A stretch of 64,000 nucleotides of DNA from Bacillota bacterium (GCA_012516125.1 JAAYXB010000067.1:22582-86581), one strand, 5' to 3'. Shown: positions 17,201-26,292, counted from the stretch's first letter. Notes: generated by a model not told the origin, from the letters alone. Numbers and translations are program-made.

Positions 17201-17738
17201 GGCCGAGTGTGGCAGGGTCGCAGCGCTCTTCGGCACGGGGAACGCGAGGCTGCTTCTCGGCGAGGATGCGACGGTAGATGCCCTCAGCCAAAGCGCCCCC
17301 AGCTTCGACGTCGTCCACGTGGCGGGCCATGCGGTCTTCAATCCCGAGGACCCCATGCGGTCCCACATCAAGCTGGCCGGCGGTAGTCTCTCGGCCCTGG
17401 ACGTGTTCGAAACGCGAATGGAGTGCGCCCTCGTCATGCTGTCGGCGTGTCAGACGGGTGTAGCGTACGTGTCGAGCGGCGATGAGCTTCTGGGCCTGTC
17501 GCGCGGCGTTTTCCGTGCAGGAGCGTCGTCGCTTGTGGCAAGCCTCTGGAAGGTGAACGACGAAAGCACCGTGGATCTCGCGGTGGAGTTCTACCGCTCG
17601 CTCCTGGCAGGGCGGACGAAGCCCGAGGCCCTGAGGTGCGCGGCGCTGCGCATAAGGGACCGCCTCCCTCACCCGTACTACTGGGCGCCCTTCGTATTGC
17701 TGGGCGATCCCAGGCCAGACCCGGCACGCCGCGACTGA
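14205..17738 (+). CDS. TPR-CHAT caspase-like protease
   Basis: An 1177-residue protein. Residues 60-180 are helical. Residues about 195-290 form a low-complexity insertion of NG, RE, DA and GS runs. TPR helices follow at about 295-720 (CGEFAEAGALSDEALATFSE; WYERAEDDLVQSGML; GRTEEALALLDRAGEVFERL). A CHAT domain occupies about 860-1165. The catalytic pair is visible as His1042 (HVAGHAVF) and Cys1082 (MLSACQTG), with the family features DELLGLSRGVFRAGASSLVA and PYYWAPFVLLGD. CHAT proteins are clan CD peptidases related to caspases and separase. It is the third gene of the ECF sigma/anti-sigma cassette, 55 bases after the second. Inference: the TPRs sense a signal and the CHAT domain cleaves a partner, possibly the anti-sigma protein. 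The exact start is uncertain (GTG 14205, or internal ATGs). Confidence 0.9.
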   Translation: MFSTHAVSPRISMTGGARGPDAMPAHTTARVSGEPWDRNERQFLKGIPGGHSAVDRGLRDALSEISALLDRGRAEAALNMIERCKQAITTPPPGSPGGASGRATVALPGTLPEMPTSTEMMAERAELDEAAAGLKTEPHAEASLGLLLLEVARGRALSLKSDYEHAEEVLRGVRERLVQLIGNRADDAAARDGIRDSNSNGNGNGAGNGNRDRDGERERERERESDRNRDADADADAPDVGGDTEGDGDSDGDGNGGGHGHGDDSSSGSQGGGRGGRDSAGESGSGSGDSSGRALLLLGLAECDTALGEMHHRRTEFRQALHHFRSALANYRAARKVRPASPISTTTPNPNPNPNPTPSAVPDTFPGGLHSSLACAPSHCGPSDAGDIDREIARVKVMMAESLMSCGEFAEAGALSDEALATFSECGDFAWRGRAAKAKGTVFWYQDRFNEALTWYERAEDDLVQSGMLVQAAFVNNNRALVYWKINQPAEAVRLFEYARPVIASAGMETEAATIDVNTSIALASLGRTEEALALLDRAGEVFERLSVRQKAGWVDYYKGKILAETGRHREAIERFATARTRFQDQSIDTYRAQASLYLGLCHVELGELAEAHAACQEALDVALARDVPDLAFPALYGLARATEPDDPPGALELYTRSIREIERMRQSLTEDRLKTSFVFDKTRVYDAAISLAVRLGRYDDALALVERAKSQAFVDSLKVDARSAGTANGSRGGTAPAPRPSHPAKDAGAAAAISSRSSRSSRSCPSSSALSPSHGAPAGPNGGPPDSKGGTEIHGMGNHEAGETAADPLLFAASILSHENVADAIIEFYLLPQELLVFVATAQESGGTAPLELERGARSLEVRLLATGIDRSTLDDLVAWLYTDIEIMQSAPGSFVASNMPQLLASYNDHARALYDALIAPVERHIAGRRRLLIVPHGPLHHVPFHALHDGRRYVIDSHEVFFAPSLGALEAIWRKGHRAVRTCLAVGVKDDAAPLAEAECGRVAALFGTGNARLLLGEDATVDALSQSAPSFDVVHVAGHAVFNPEDPMRSHIKLAGGSLSALDVFETRMECALVMLSACQTGVAYVSSGDELLGLSRGVFRAGASSLVASLWKVNDESTVDLAVEFYRSLLAGRTKPEALRCAALRIRDRLPHPYYWAPFVLLGDPRPDPARRD

Positions 17739-17972
17739 GGCCCAGGGAGCTTTCCCGATACACCTGCACGACCGCGGCAAGGTTGCTTTGGACCGCGCGC
17801 CGGCGGTCCCGGGAGACGACTGTCCCTGAAGCGACGCGGCCCGGCCGCGGTGGTCGGACAGCCGGGCGGACACGCGCGCCCGTGAAAGTGCGAGCAGGCA
17901 TGCAGCGCTCCAGTGCTACATTGTCGCGCTGTCGCACTATCACGGGCAGGCCCGGAGGTGAGGCGGCAGGCC

Positions 17973-20705
17973 TCATACGATCTTGTACTTCCGTAGCTTC
18001 TCGTAGAACGCCGAGCGCGAGATGCCGAGCTTTTTCGCAGCGCGGCTTCTGTTGTTGTTCGTCGCTTTGAGGGCTTCCAGGAGCGCCTCCTGCTCGGCCC
18101 TGGCAACCACATCGTCCAGAGCCTCGCCCGCCCGTTGCACTGCCAGGCGACTCGCGCTTCTCGCCGCGCTCACAACGTGCTCGGGTAGGTGCTCCACCTC
18201 GATAACCTCGCCGTCCGCGAGGTTGAGCGCCCTCTCAAGGACGTTCTCAAGCTCCCTTACGTTCCCGGGCCAGTCGTAGTCGAGCAGGATCCGCAGCGCC
18301 TCGGGTGACACCGAGGTCACCTTCGTCGGGCAGCGTTCCGACAGCTTGGCCAGCGACCTGCTGATGATGAGTGGAATGTCTTCTATCCGCTCGCGCAGGG
18401 GCGGTATGCGGATGGTCACCACGTTGAGGCGATAGTATAGGTCCAGCCTGAACGCGCCCTGCTCCACCATAGCTGCGATGTCCTTGTTCGTGGCGGCCAT
18501 GACGCGCACGTCCACGTCGATCTCGCGGGTGCCGCCGACGCGCTCGACCTTGTGGGTCTGCAGCACGCGCAGCAGCTTCGCCTGAAGCTGAAGGGACATG
18601 TCGCCGATCTCGTCCAGGAAGATGGTGCCTCCCGATGCCAGCTCGAACTTGCCAGGCTTGCCGCCCTTCGCGGCCCCTGTGAACGCACCCTCCACGTACC
18701 CGAAAAGCTCCGACTCCGTCAGGTTGTCGGGGATGGCAGCGCAGTTCACGCTCACAAACGGCCCGCCCCGCCGCGAGCTTGCAGCGTGGATGGCGCGTGC
18801 GAAGACCTCCTTGCCGACGCCGCTTTCGCCGAGCAGGAGCACGGTGGACCCGGTTCTTGCGGCCCTTTCGGCGAGGTCCTTTGCCACGCGGATCTGGTGG
18901 CTCGCGCCGTATATGTCGTCGAAGGACGACGTCCCCACCGATACCAGCTCAGCCTTCATGTGCTCGACCTCGTCCTTGAGCCTATCCACGAGATACTGCA
19001 CGCACATGTCGGACCGCGCCATGTTCTGGTAGACAGCGATGGCGTATTCCCTGCACGTCGGGTAGCCGCACATCCCGCAGTCCAGGTGGTCCTGGGGCGA
19101 CAGTTTCCCTGAAAACGCCAGGATCTCCGCTATCTCGGACTCGCTGGGGATGGGCAGCCTGACCCCGCCCGGCTTGAAGGTGCGCCCGAGCAGGCGAGCG
19201 TCTATCGTTTGCCCGCCACCTGCACCACCCATGCAGTGCCCGCCCCCCGCGCTGCCCATGCCATGCGCACCCACCGCGCTGCCCGTGCCGTGCGCACTCA
19301 CCGCGCTGCCCGTGCCATGCGCATCTCCCGCCGCAGCCGTGGCGGCAACGGCGTTGCCGGAAGCATCGCACGTGGCCTGGCCCAAGTCGCGATTACGTTC
19401 CGCGGCCTCCCTTGAACCGGCGCCGCCAGGCACGTCAGGCACCCCGCCCCCCAAGGCGAACACGCGGCATACGTGCTTTCGCACGGAGATCGACGAGCGC
19501 CTGCGGAGCGCGGGCGCATCCAGACAACCACGGCACATGGAGGCGTCGACGAACGAAGGCGTCAGGATACCCCGCGCGAGGTCGCCCATAACCTCGATGC
19601 ACCTCGATCCGCCTGCCGCGATCACGAGGTCCTCGTCGGACAGCCCCTTCGAGATCCCCATCAGCCACGACAGCCCGCCGGCGAAGATCGCGTACCGCTC
19701 CCTCGGCGCGACGGGGCCGTCGAGCGCTCGTGGGGCAAGGTCGCGAAGGACGATGTCTCTGGATTCGAACATCGCGGCAAGCTCATCGAACGTCAGGACT
19801 GCATCGATGCCGGAGGCTGTCCCGAGGTCTGAAACCTCGGCCTTTCGCGCAACGCAGGGTCCCACGTACACGATCCTGACACCTGCGCCCGCCGCCGCAG
19901 ACGCTCTGTCGTTGCTGCCGCGATCGACGCCCCCGCCGGCCCCGGCGTCGGTGCCGGCGCCGGCTCGAAGGGCCTCGCGTATGGCGCGCGCCGCGACGAC
20001 CGGCGGCGAGGCCACCGGCACGAGGTTGCTCACGAGATCGGGGTAATGCCTCTCCACCAGGCGCACGACAGCCGGACATACGGAGCTTATCACCGGGTGC
20101 GTGACCGAACGCGTCAACGGCATGAGGGCCGGTGCGAGGGCTGAACCTGCGTCTCGGCCTGGGCCTGGGCCTGGGCCTGAGCCCGAGCCTACGCCTGAGG
20201 CCGAGCCTGAGCCCAAGCCCAAGCCCAAGCCCAAGTCTGATCCCGGGGATGAGGACGAGGATGAGGAAACGGGACCACGACCTCCGTCGCTCCCGGCTCC
20301 GGCGGCGCACCCGATGCCATCCCCGGCTTTAGGGGCAAGCGCCGCCCGGTAGGCTTCAACGATGTGCCTTGTGGCGAGCGACGTATCGCGCACCTCCGAG
20401 AACCCCAGCGCCGCAAGGCCCGCCACCACCTGGCCCGCCGCGACCGCAGGGAAGGCCGCCGGAAACGATGGGTCAAGGAGGGCGATGACTTTCCCTTCCG
20501 CCAGGAACGCCTCGATCAAGCTCACAGAGTCCTCGCTGTGCCGCGCCCCCAGCGCGCACGCCTCGAGGCACTCCCCGCATGCAACACAGATATCGTCGAC
20601 AACTCTCATGAGGCCGTCCTCGACCTTGGTGGCTTTCACAGGACACGCCCTTATGCAGGCGTAGCACTTCCTGCACTTGCTCTCCTCTATGAGAATGGCG
20701 CTCAT
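17973..20705 (-). CDS. Sigma54 activator fused to ferredoxin and Fe-hydrogenase-like sensor domains
   Basis: A 910-residue protein. The N-terminus has two [4Fe-4S] ferredoxin motifs (Cys11, 14, 17, 21 and Cys40, 43, 46, 50). An iron-hydrogenase-like domain follows (about 60-430) with [19 protein letters not shown] and SMCRGC, aligning to the cluster-binding loops L1-L3; the usual proton-relay Cys in L1 is Val. Another Cys cluster ([16 protein letters not shown], near 540) resembles an Fe-S domain. The AAA+ domain begins near 590, with Walker A GESGVGKE (about 624), the sigma54-contact loop GAFTGA (about 672) and a C-terminal Fis helix-turn-helix ([20 protein letters not shown]). It is thus a redox- or H2-responsive enhancer-binding protein. 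Two low-complexity Gly/Ser/His insertions interrupt the sensor part. No target operon is evident nearby. Confidence 0.92.
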   Translation of the reverse strand: MSAILIEESKCRKCYACIRACPVKATKVEDGLMRVVDDICVACGECLEACALGARHSEDSVSLIEAFLAEGKVIALLDPSFPAAFPAVAAGQVVAGLAALGFSEVRDTSLATRHIVEAYRAALAPKAGDGIGCAAGAGSDGGRGPVSSSSSSSPGSDLGLGLGLGSGSASGVGSGSGPGPGPGRDAGSALAPALMPLTRSVTHPVISSVCPAVVRLVERHYPDLVSNLVPVASPPVVAARAIREALRAGAGTDAGAGGGVDRGSNDRASAAAGAGVRIVYVGPCVARKAEVSDLGTASGIDAVLTFDELAAMFESRDIVLRDLAPRALDGPVAPRERYAIFAGGLSWLMGISKGLSDEDLVIAAGGSRCIEVMGDLARGILTPSFVDASMCRGCLDAPALRRRSSISVRKHVCRVFALGGGVPDVPGGAGSREAAERNRDLGQATCDASGNAVAATAAAGDAHGTGSAVSAHGTGSAVGAHGMGSAGGGHCMGGAGGGQTIDARLLGRTFKPGGVRLPIPSESEIAEILAFSGKLSPQDHLDCGMCGYPTCREYAIAVYQNMARSDMCVQYLVDRLKDEVEHMKAELVSVGTSSFDDIYGASHQIRVAKDLAERAARTGSTVLLLGESGVGKEVFARAIHAASSRRGGPFVSVNCAAIPDNLTESELFGYVEGAFTGAAKGGKPGKFELASGGTIFLDEIGDMSLQLQAKLLRVLQTHKVERVGGTREIDVDVRVMAATNKDIAAMVEQGAFRLDLYYRLNVVTIRIPPLRERIEDIPLIISRSLAKLSERCPTKVTSVSPEALRILLDYDWPGNVRELENVLERALNLADGEVIEVEHLPEHVVSAARSASRLAVQRAGEALDDVVARAEQEALLEALKATNNNRSRAAKKLGISRSAFYEKLRKYKIV

Positions 20706-20768
20706 GGACGCATCACCCCGCCTGTGGCCTGTGGAAGTGCTTCAAACGCCGCGCCGACCGTAGCCAGC

Positions 20769-20808
20769 GTGCGCCAACGTGCGTCAACGTGCGCCAGCGT
20801 GCGGGACG
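20769..20808. repeat. 10-bp tandem repeat
   Basis: GTGCGYCARC repeated about four times just upstream of the Fe-S sigma54 activator. The 10-bp period is close to one helical turn. Noncoding. Confidence 0.65.
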
Positions 20809-21222
20809 TGCCCAGCAGACGACACCTGTCCGCCGGGGCGCGCAATCGGCTCAACCGGACACACTTGCCGTGCGCCTTCCAGCCGGATATGCCTCCGGGG
20901 CGGCCGTCCGCCCCGCCGCACGGCTATTCGCTGCGCCGCATGGCTGTCCGCTCTGTCGTACAGACGCAAGCAGCACCCCGGTGGAGCCGGGAATCGATTT
21001 GTAGCTGGACCAGGCATTCCGAAGAGACGTGCGCCAGGCCCCCCGCGTGGTCGCTGTCATCGGAATGAGTCCGGAACTCCGGACACTTCAACTCTAACAA
21101 GAATCGTGCGTCCCGGATACTGTCCCGGCGGACAGTTGGAGGACGAGAAGGTGCAGTGGCCATGGCTCACGCGACCTGTCCTTCGGGACAGTGAGGCACT
21201 CGCATGGCCGTCAAATGATATC
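20809..21222. other. Intergenic region with TGTCC/GGACA hairpins
   Basis: No gene recognised. It holds CTGTCC-CGGC-GGACAG (21120-21135) and CTGTCC-TTCG-GGACAG (21176-21191, a TTCG tetraloop hairpin), plus several unpaired TGTCCG and CCGGACA motifs. It forms most of the long leader or upstream region of the Fe-S sigma54 activator. Confidence 0.5.
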
Positions 21223-21330
21223 TCATGCCTTGTTGTGTCTTCGCAGTCTCTCATAAGACGCCGAGCGTGAGAGGCCGAGCTTCTTCGCTGCGCGGCAGCC
21301 TGCGTCAGCGCACCGGCTCTTGTCTAAATG
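21223..21330 (-). pseudogene. C-terminal remnant of a second sigma54 activator (Fis helix-turn-helix)
   Basis: The minus-strand frame reads CRAAKKLGLSRSASYERLRR then HNKA and stop, closely matching the last 24 residues of the intact activator that ends at 17973 ([20 protein letters not shown]). No AAA+ domain precedes it, so the gene was almost wholly deleted. It lies about 520 bases upstream of the intact paralogue, same strand, consistent with decay of a tandem duplicate. Confidence 0.75.
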
Positions 21331-21344
21331 CAACTGCCGTGCCA
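21329..21344 (-). promoter_or_regulatory. Sigma54 (-24/-12) promoter-like sequence
   Basis: TGGCACG-N4-TTGCA on the minus strand (TGGCACGGCAGTTGCA) matches the sigma54 consensus. It would fire towards the Fe-S sigma54 activator about 620 bases downstream. It overlaps the 5' edge of the activator remnant, so it could be chance. Confidence 0.35.
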
Positions 21345-21954
21345 AGTGTCCACGCCATGCTACAACCTGCCCACCATTGCGTACAAACAGCTGGTTAAGA
21401 GGATTTAAGCCATGCTCGTCCTGTGTCTCACTCTGGCAACAGCTGTCCGCTCTTCCGTACGCCGTTCTGTGAGCAGCTCATGAAACCAGAGGTACGTGCC
21501 CGGATCGACATGTGTCCGCAGTGTCGCACATGTCCTGCTGGCCGGACACGTCGCGGCCGCGGCGTCACCGCCTCGGACGCACGGGGTCGCAATCGTCCAG
21601 TGCGCACATGCTTCCCAAGGTCCCCGCCGCTCTGTCTAGATTCTCGCACAACGCAAGTTGCGGAAGCAGTACCGTTACCAGTACCGAATCCGTCGGCACG
21701 TGCCAGGGGCGCGTCCGTAGATCAATACGCGCAGTGGCCGGGAACCACAACACCGCCCTGGCGGCAGGCCGGCGATTCACTCGCGCCGCGGCTTCGCGCC
21801 TTTCTTCTGTCCGAATTGTGTGGCCAGCAAATGCGTCAGGAGTGTGTCGACACATATTGCGCGAGTGGCTCAATGAGGCTATGAGAGCGGATTTAGGTCT
21901 CGACACCATGGGAACTCCGGCTACGGGAGGATGTGGATTCCCGGGCACAGACTT
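21345..21954. other. Intergenic region without recognised gene
   Basis: Further TGTCCG/CGGACA motifs occur near 21445, 21515 and 21540. A 153-codon plus-strand frame (21423-21884) is open, but its composition is unconvincing and it lacks a ribosome binding site. I see no gene. Confidence 0.5.
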
Positions 21955-22157
21955 CGCTAAGTGAGGGTGCGTTAGTTCTCGCCCATCTTCCAGTAGTTGC
22001 CGGGTTGCCAGTGTTGCACTCGCGGACGGCGCCCCAAGCGGGGCGCCTTGACAAGAATCCGGCCCGTCTGGCTAGGCAGCCGGATTTTGACACCCCTCGT
22101 GCAATCACCGGCAACCCCTCCCAAAAGTCGGGAGCATTTCTGCGCCCTCACTTAGCG
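21955..22157. repeat. Palindromic MITE-like element, copy 2 (with internal insertion)
   Basis: Bounded by 16-bp terminal inverted repeats (CGCTAAGTGAGGGTGC at 21955 and GCGCCCTCACTTAGCG at 22142-22157). Compared with the 126-bp copy 1 it carries about 77 extra bases after TTGCACTC. The insert contains two hairpins of its own: GCGCCCC-AAGC-GGGGCGC, and AATCCGG paired with CCGGATT. It abuts the comF stop. Confidence 0.85.
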
Positions 22158-22169
22158 AGATGCGGCGGC

Positions 22170-22955
22170 TCAGGTGTGGTGCAGCCACTCTTTCTCGAGG
22201 GGCGCCACGGCAGCGGCGAGCACCCGCACCTCGGCTGCCCCGGCACGCAGGAGTGCGCGCGAGCACTCGTTAGCGGTGGCGCCGGTGGTGATGACGTCAT
22301 CCGCAAGCAAGACCCTCTTCCCGGCGACCTCGAGCGGATGCGGGACTATGAACACCCCGCGGAGGTTGTCGCGCCGGTCGCGCCTCCCGAGCTTGTTCTG
22401 TTCGCCAGTAAGGATGCTCCGCACAAGAGCTGTCCTCACCGGGAGACCGAGGCACGATCCGACCATCCGTGCCAGTAGCTCGGCCTGGTTATAGCCGCGC
22501 TCCGCAAGGCGCTTCGGGTGCAGCGGCACGGGAACCAGGAGCTCCGAACCTCTCATAGCCTTCTCGCGCGTGGCGACCCTCGCCATCAGGACGCCGATGC
22601 CCTCTGCCAGCTCCCGCCGGCCGCGGAACTTCAGGGCGTAGATGAAGTCCTTGAGGGCACCGTCGTAGACTCCGGCCGCTCGGGCTACCCTAAAGAACCT
22701 CCCGCCCGACGCGCAGTCGCGGCAGATGGGGCCGTCGCGCAGGCCATCCCCGGTGATCTCCGCGACTGCACCCCTCAGGGGCCGCCCGCACGTCTGACAG
22801 TACGGCGGCTGCACGAAGGGTATCCTGCTGAGGCAGCCGCTGCATATGGGAGCATAGAAGATTTCCTCCATGCCCCTGCCGCGGACCTGCCCACAGAGAA
22901 CGCAGCCTTCCTCCTCAGGCAGGAGGACATCAAGGGCATCTTTGAGGAAGCTCAC
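22170..22955 (-). CDS. comF: ComF family phosphoribosyltransferase-like competence protein
   Basis: A 261-residue ComF/GntX-type protein. It has an N-terminal zinc-ribbon-like Cys set (CVLCGQ, CSGC, CQTCGRP, CRDC), a middle helical part (YDGALKDFIYALKFRGRREL) and a C-terminal PRTase fold with the PRPP loop VLLADDVITTGATANE. In competent Bacillota ComFC works with the ComFA helicase in DNA uptake. I chose GTG 22955 because GGGAGG lies five bases upstream and the protein then begins as the family does (VSFLKDALDVLLPEEEGCVL). The frame is open to an ATG at 23111, which would add 52 unlikely residues. comFA lies nearby on the opposite strand rather than in the usual operon. Confidence 0.88.
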   Translation of the reverse strand: MSFLKDALDVLLPEEEGCVLCGQVRGRGMEEIFYAPICSGCLSRIPFVQPPYCQTCGRPLRGAVAEITGDGLRDGPICRDCASGGRFFRVARAAGVYDGALKDFIYALKFRGRRELAEGIGVLMARVATREKAMRGSELLVPVPLHPKRLAERGYNQAELLARMVGSCLGLPVRTALVRSILTGEQNKLGRRDRRDNLRGVFIVPHPLEVAGKRVLLADDVITTGATANECSRALLRAGAAEVRVLAAAVAPLEKEWLHHT

Positions 22956-23535
22956 GACAGCCTCCCGAACTCCAATCCACACGCCCCCAGGGGCCGTATC
23001 CACGTCTCGCGACCCGGCCGCCCGGTGATAGGACGTCCGGGGCCAGGTGCCCGCGGTGTCCACGCCCGGCGGGCCGGCCCCTGCACCTTTACGGGTAAAC
23101 CAATGAATCATCTATCAGACCTCCTCGACCTCACGCCGTTTGCTGTCTCCCCGGTGCCCGGCACCATACTACCCTCCCGGCAGAAACCGGCACAATCACC
23201 CGAAGGCATGGTTTCGGGGTGGCACGCGGCAGATCACCCGAACAGATAGTTTTGGGGTGACATGCCAGTTTATGGCAGGACCTGTAGGAGGCGGCTCGAA
23301 GATCCTGCAGTAGCCGCCCCCCGACCGCCGCCGGAGTCTCCCGACCCGACTTTAACAGCTAGCAGTTACCATGCCACGTGATTGTGACGTTTAGAGGACC
23401 TGAGACTTTGTGATCCCCGAAGCTGTGCCACATGCTAGGTCCAGCTCGGGTGGGGTTTACAGACGGCGCTATCAAGCGTCAGCCTGAGTAAGGCTGGCCG
23501 GAGCCGGTTCGAGGCGTTTGGAGGAGGACGATCCC
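22956..23535. other. Divergent comF/comFA intergenic region
   Basis: Must hold the divergent promoters. At 23195-23265 two imperfect copies of a hairpin lie head to tail (ATCACCCGAA ... TTTCGGGGTG, then ATCACCCGAA ... TTTTGGGGTG). GGCGGCT ... AGCCGCC arms follow near 23290-23320. No gene recognised. Confidence 0.5.
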
Positions 23536-26292
23536 ATGGTTGGTGCCCTTTACTTCGTATATGTCGCCCGCACGCTGCGGGAAGGCGACCCCCCGCTCGT
23601 CGGCGTGTCCCACTACCCGCCTCTGGACCTCTCCGTCCTTGCGGAGGAAGGATACGAGCACCTGACGGTGGTAAAAGGTCCGCTGCCCCTCGCGCTTGCG
23701 GAGCGGGAGGCGCAGCGCGTAGCAGGACGCGTGGAAGCGCGCTTCGGAGCCGTCCCCGCCGCGTCGGGCCACCCGCGGGGGGCTGGGCCGACCGAAACCC
23801 AGCCGCACGACCCGGACCCGGCAGCGAGCGGACTGACCCGGGGGGCCTGGTGGTGGCTGCTGCCTTATCTCCGGAGCGCGCTGCGCGCTTTCGGCCCTCG
23901 GAACTGCCCGCCGGGTTCCCGCACGCGGGACCGGCACGGGAGGGGTGGGCCGGCCAGCCTGCGCCTGCACCTGGGTACCTCCGCCCGCGCGAGGTCGGCC
24001 ACAGTCACGGTCCGAGACTGTAGCGCTGTGGAGATGCCATCAGAAGAGGGGCTCGATGCGGTTCGTGACGTTCTCGAGGGACGGATCCTCTTCGATCACG
24101 AGATCCGGCGTGCCCTGGAGGAACGCGGTCACCCCGTCGCCGGACCGCTCGAGGACCTGCTCCAGGTGCTCATTGTGCGCGGGCTTGTCCGTCGCGCCCC
24201 GTCGGTCACCATCGAGCGCTTCGGCATCGCCACCTGCGCGAGGTGCGGCGGGCGCGACATCGTCGAGGTAAGCTGTGCCTCGTGCGGGAGCGACGAGTGC
24301 CTGCGCTGCGTGGAGTGCGCGTCCATGGGGGAGGCGAGGTCGTGCCGTCCCCTCTATTACGCTCCAAGGCGTGCCGGGGTACCCGGCGCAGAGCGTCCCG
24401 GAGCAGCTGGCCTCCAACCCGCAGCGGTCGGCGCAGTAAGCGGAGCGGCGCCCGAAATAGCAACCCGGGCGTTTCTCAGAGTGCCGAAGGGGGCGCGGGC
24501 TCGCGGGGCGAGCGGGCCGGCGCCCACGACGGAATTCGGAGCAGCCCCTGGCGTAGCAGTAGAGGCGGGGGCCGTCCCGCCCGTCAGCGGACTGCTTGGC
24601 GTTCCGGTTACTGCCCCTGCGGGAGATCGCTTTCATGCGCCGCCTCCCGCGACGCACCCGGCGCGCCTGGCCCTGCCAGAGTGCGAAGAGTGCCCTGAGT
24701 GGGGAGAGGAGTGTCCTGAGTCACCGCAGCGTCCAGAGCACCCGGAGCGTCCAGAGTGTCCAGAGCGCCCAGACCGAGAGCGTCCAGAACGTCCAGAACG
24801 TCCGGAGGGTCCAGAGTGTCCAGAGTGTCCGACGCGTCCAGAGAGCCGCGACCTCCCGGGCAACCCGGTCCCAGTGTGGAAAATCAGGCTGCCCTTCGAG
24901 CTTACGAAGGCGCAGCAGGACGCGTCGCGCTTCCTCGCGTCATTCGTGGCCGAGGATGAGCGCAGCGAGTGCCTCATATACGCCGTGTGCGGCGCCGGGA
25001 AAACCGAGGTGTGCCTCGGCGCCGTCGCCCTCACGCTGCAACGGGGCGGCCGCGTGCTTTTCGCGGTCCCGAGAAGCGACATCGTGGCCGAGGTCGCGCC
25101 GCGCATTTCCGCCGCCATGACGGGTGCGCGCGTGATCGCCCTACGCGGCGCCTCCCGCGAACGCTACCGCGACGCGGACATCGTGGTCGCCACGACCCAC
25201 CAGGTGCTCAGGTTTTATCAGGCTTTCGACCTCGTCGTCCTCGACGAGGCTGACGCGTTTCCGTTCCGCGGAAGCAGGATGCTCCGCTACGGCCTTCGCC
25301 GGGCAACGGCGCCGGGCGGCAAGACTGTGTACATGACCGCCACGCCGGACCAGTCACTCCTCGACGCGGCCGACCGCGGGGACGTCGCCCTCGTCAGGAT
25401 ATCGGCTCGCCACCACGGCCGCCCTCTCCCGGTCCCTGCCATCATCGCTGCGACCCTTCCGCCAGTCGAGGATCATGGCGCGCTCTCAAAGCTGTCCCAG
25501 ACCCGGGCTTCATCCGAGCACCGACGTACACCTGAGCTGCCATCAAAGGTGGTCGCCGTCATCGAGGCTTCGCTTCGCGCAGGGCACCGCGTCTTCGTGT
25601 TCGTCCCCACCGTGGACCTCGCCAGACGAGTATGCGCCACGCTGAGGGTCTCCCTCACCTCCCCCACCTGCTCCAACTCCCCCAACTCCGTCAGCTCTCC
25701 CATCTCCCTCAGCTCTCTCAACTCTCCCAATTCCGTCACCTGCGATGTCTACCCTGCTCGCCCTGCCTCCCATGGTTCCCACGGCTTCCACGGCTCGCAT
25801 GGCTTTGACGGCTTCCATGGCTCCCACGGTGCCTCCACCGCCGCCGCCGATTCCGCTGCTCCACCTGGTTCGGCCGCATCCCCTGCGTGCCCTCCTGGAA
25901 GGCACGGCTCGCCGCTGTTCCCCGCTCCCGCCCGGCCGCGAGTTGCGTTCGTGCATTCGCGCCACCCCGAACGTGACCGGTTGCGCGAGGCCTTCAAAGA
26001 AGGGCAGATCGACGTCCTTGTCACCACCACGATCATGGAGCGCGGCATAACCGTGCCCATGGCCGATGTCGTCGTGCTTTACGCCGATTTCGAGCGCGTC
26101 TTCGACGTGGGCACGCTCGTCCAGATGGCCGGTCGCGCCGGGAGGTCGGACGAGTATCCCTGCGCCCGGGTCTACTTTGTCGCCGAGCGCACGTCCCCCG
26201 CGATGCGCGCGGCTATCGCTTCCATCCGGGCCATGAACGAGCACGCGGCCAAGTCAGGATATCTTCTGAAAGATGACGAGTGCCGCTCGTGA
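23536..26292 (+). CDS. comFA: ComFA-like DNA helicase with zinc finger and low-complexity insertions
   Basis: A 918-residue protein, about twice the usual ComFA length. A Cys-rich zinc domain lies at about 225-275 (CARCGG, CASCGS, CLRCVEC). The helicase core follows: Walker A CGAGKTE near 485, DEAD-type box LDEAD, motif III YMTATP, and C-terminal VTTTIMERGITVPMADVVVL with QMAGRAGRSDEYP. Extra length comes from an N-terminal 200 residues not seen in standard ComFA, a Pro/Glu/Arg run of PE-RPE repeats at about 385-450, and a Ser/Asn then His/Gly/Phe run at about 710-795. The last splits the helicase C domain. ComFA is the ATPase that drives single-stranded DNA import. ATG 23536 has AGGAGG eight bases upstream. 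Confidence 0.88.
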   Translation: MVGALYFVYVARTLREGDPPLVGVSHYPPLDLSVLAEEGYEHLTVVKGPLPLALAEREAQRVAGRVEARFGAVPAASGHPRGAGPTETQPHDPDPAASGLTRGAWWWLLPYLRSALRAFGPRNCPPGSRTRDRHGRGGPASLRLHLGTSARARSATVTVRDCSAVEMPSEEGLDAVRDVLEGRILFDHEIRRALEERGHPVAGPLEDLLQVLIVRGLVRRAPSVTIERFGIATCARCGGRDIVEVSCASCGSDECLRCVECASMGEARSCRPLYYAPRRAGVPGAERPGAAGLQPAAVGAVSGAAPEIATRAFLRVPKGARARGASGPAPTTEFGAAPGVAVEAGAVPPVSGLLGVPVTAPAGDRFHAPPPATHPARLALPECEECPEWGEECPESPQRPEHPERPECPERPDRERPERPERPEGPECPECPTRPESRDLPGNPVPVWKIRLPFELTKAQQDASRFLASFVAEDERSECLIYAVCGAGKTEVCLGAVALTLQRGGRVLFAVPRSDIVAEVAPRISAAMTGARVIALRGASRERYRDADIVVATTHQVLRFYQAFDLVVLDEADAFPFRGSRMLRYGLRRATAPGGKTVYMTATPDQSLLDAADRGDVALVRISARHHGRPLPVPAIIAATLPPVEDHGALSKLSQTRASSEHRRTPELPSKVVAVIEASLRAGHRVFVFVPTVDLARRVCATLRVSLTSPTCSNSPNSVSSPISLSSLNSPNSVTCDVYPARPASHGSHGFHGSHGFDGFHGSHGASTAAADSAAPPGSAASPACPPGRHGSPLFPAPARPRVAFVHSRHPERDRLREAFKEGQIDVLVTTTIMERGITVPMADVVVLYADFERVFDVGTLVQMAGRAGRSDEYPCARVYFVAERTSPAMRAAIASIRAMNEHAAKSGYLLKDDECRS

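Noticed and set aside
21423..21884. 153-codon plus-strand frame as a gene
   Set aside because: No ribosome binding site, erratic composition and no domain; it overlaps a region of TGTCCG motifs.
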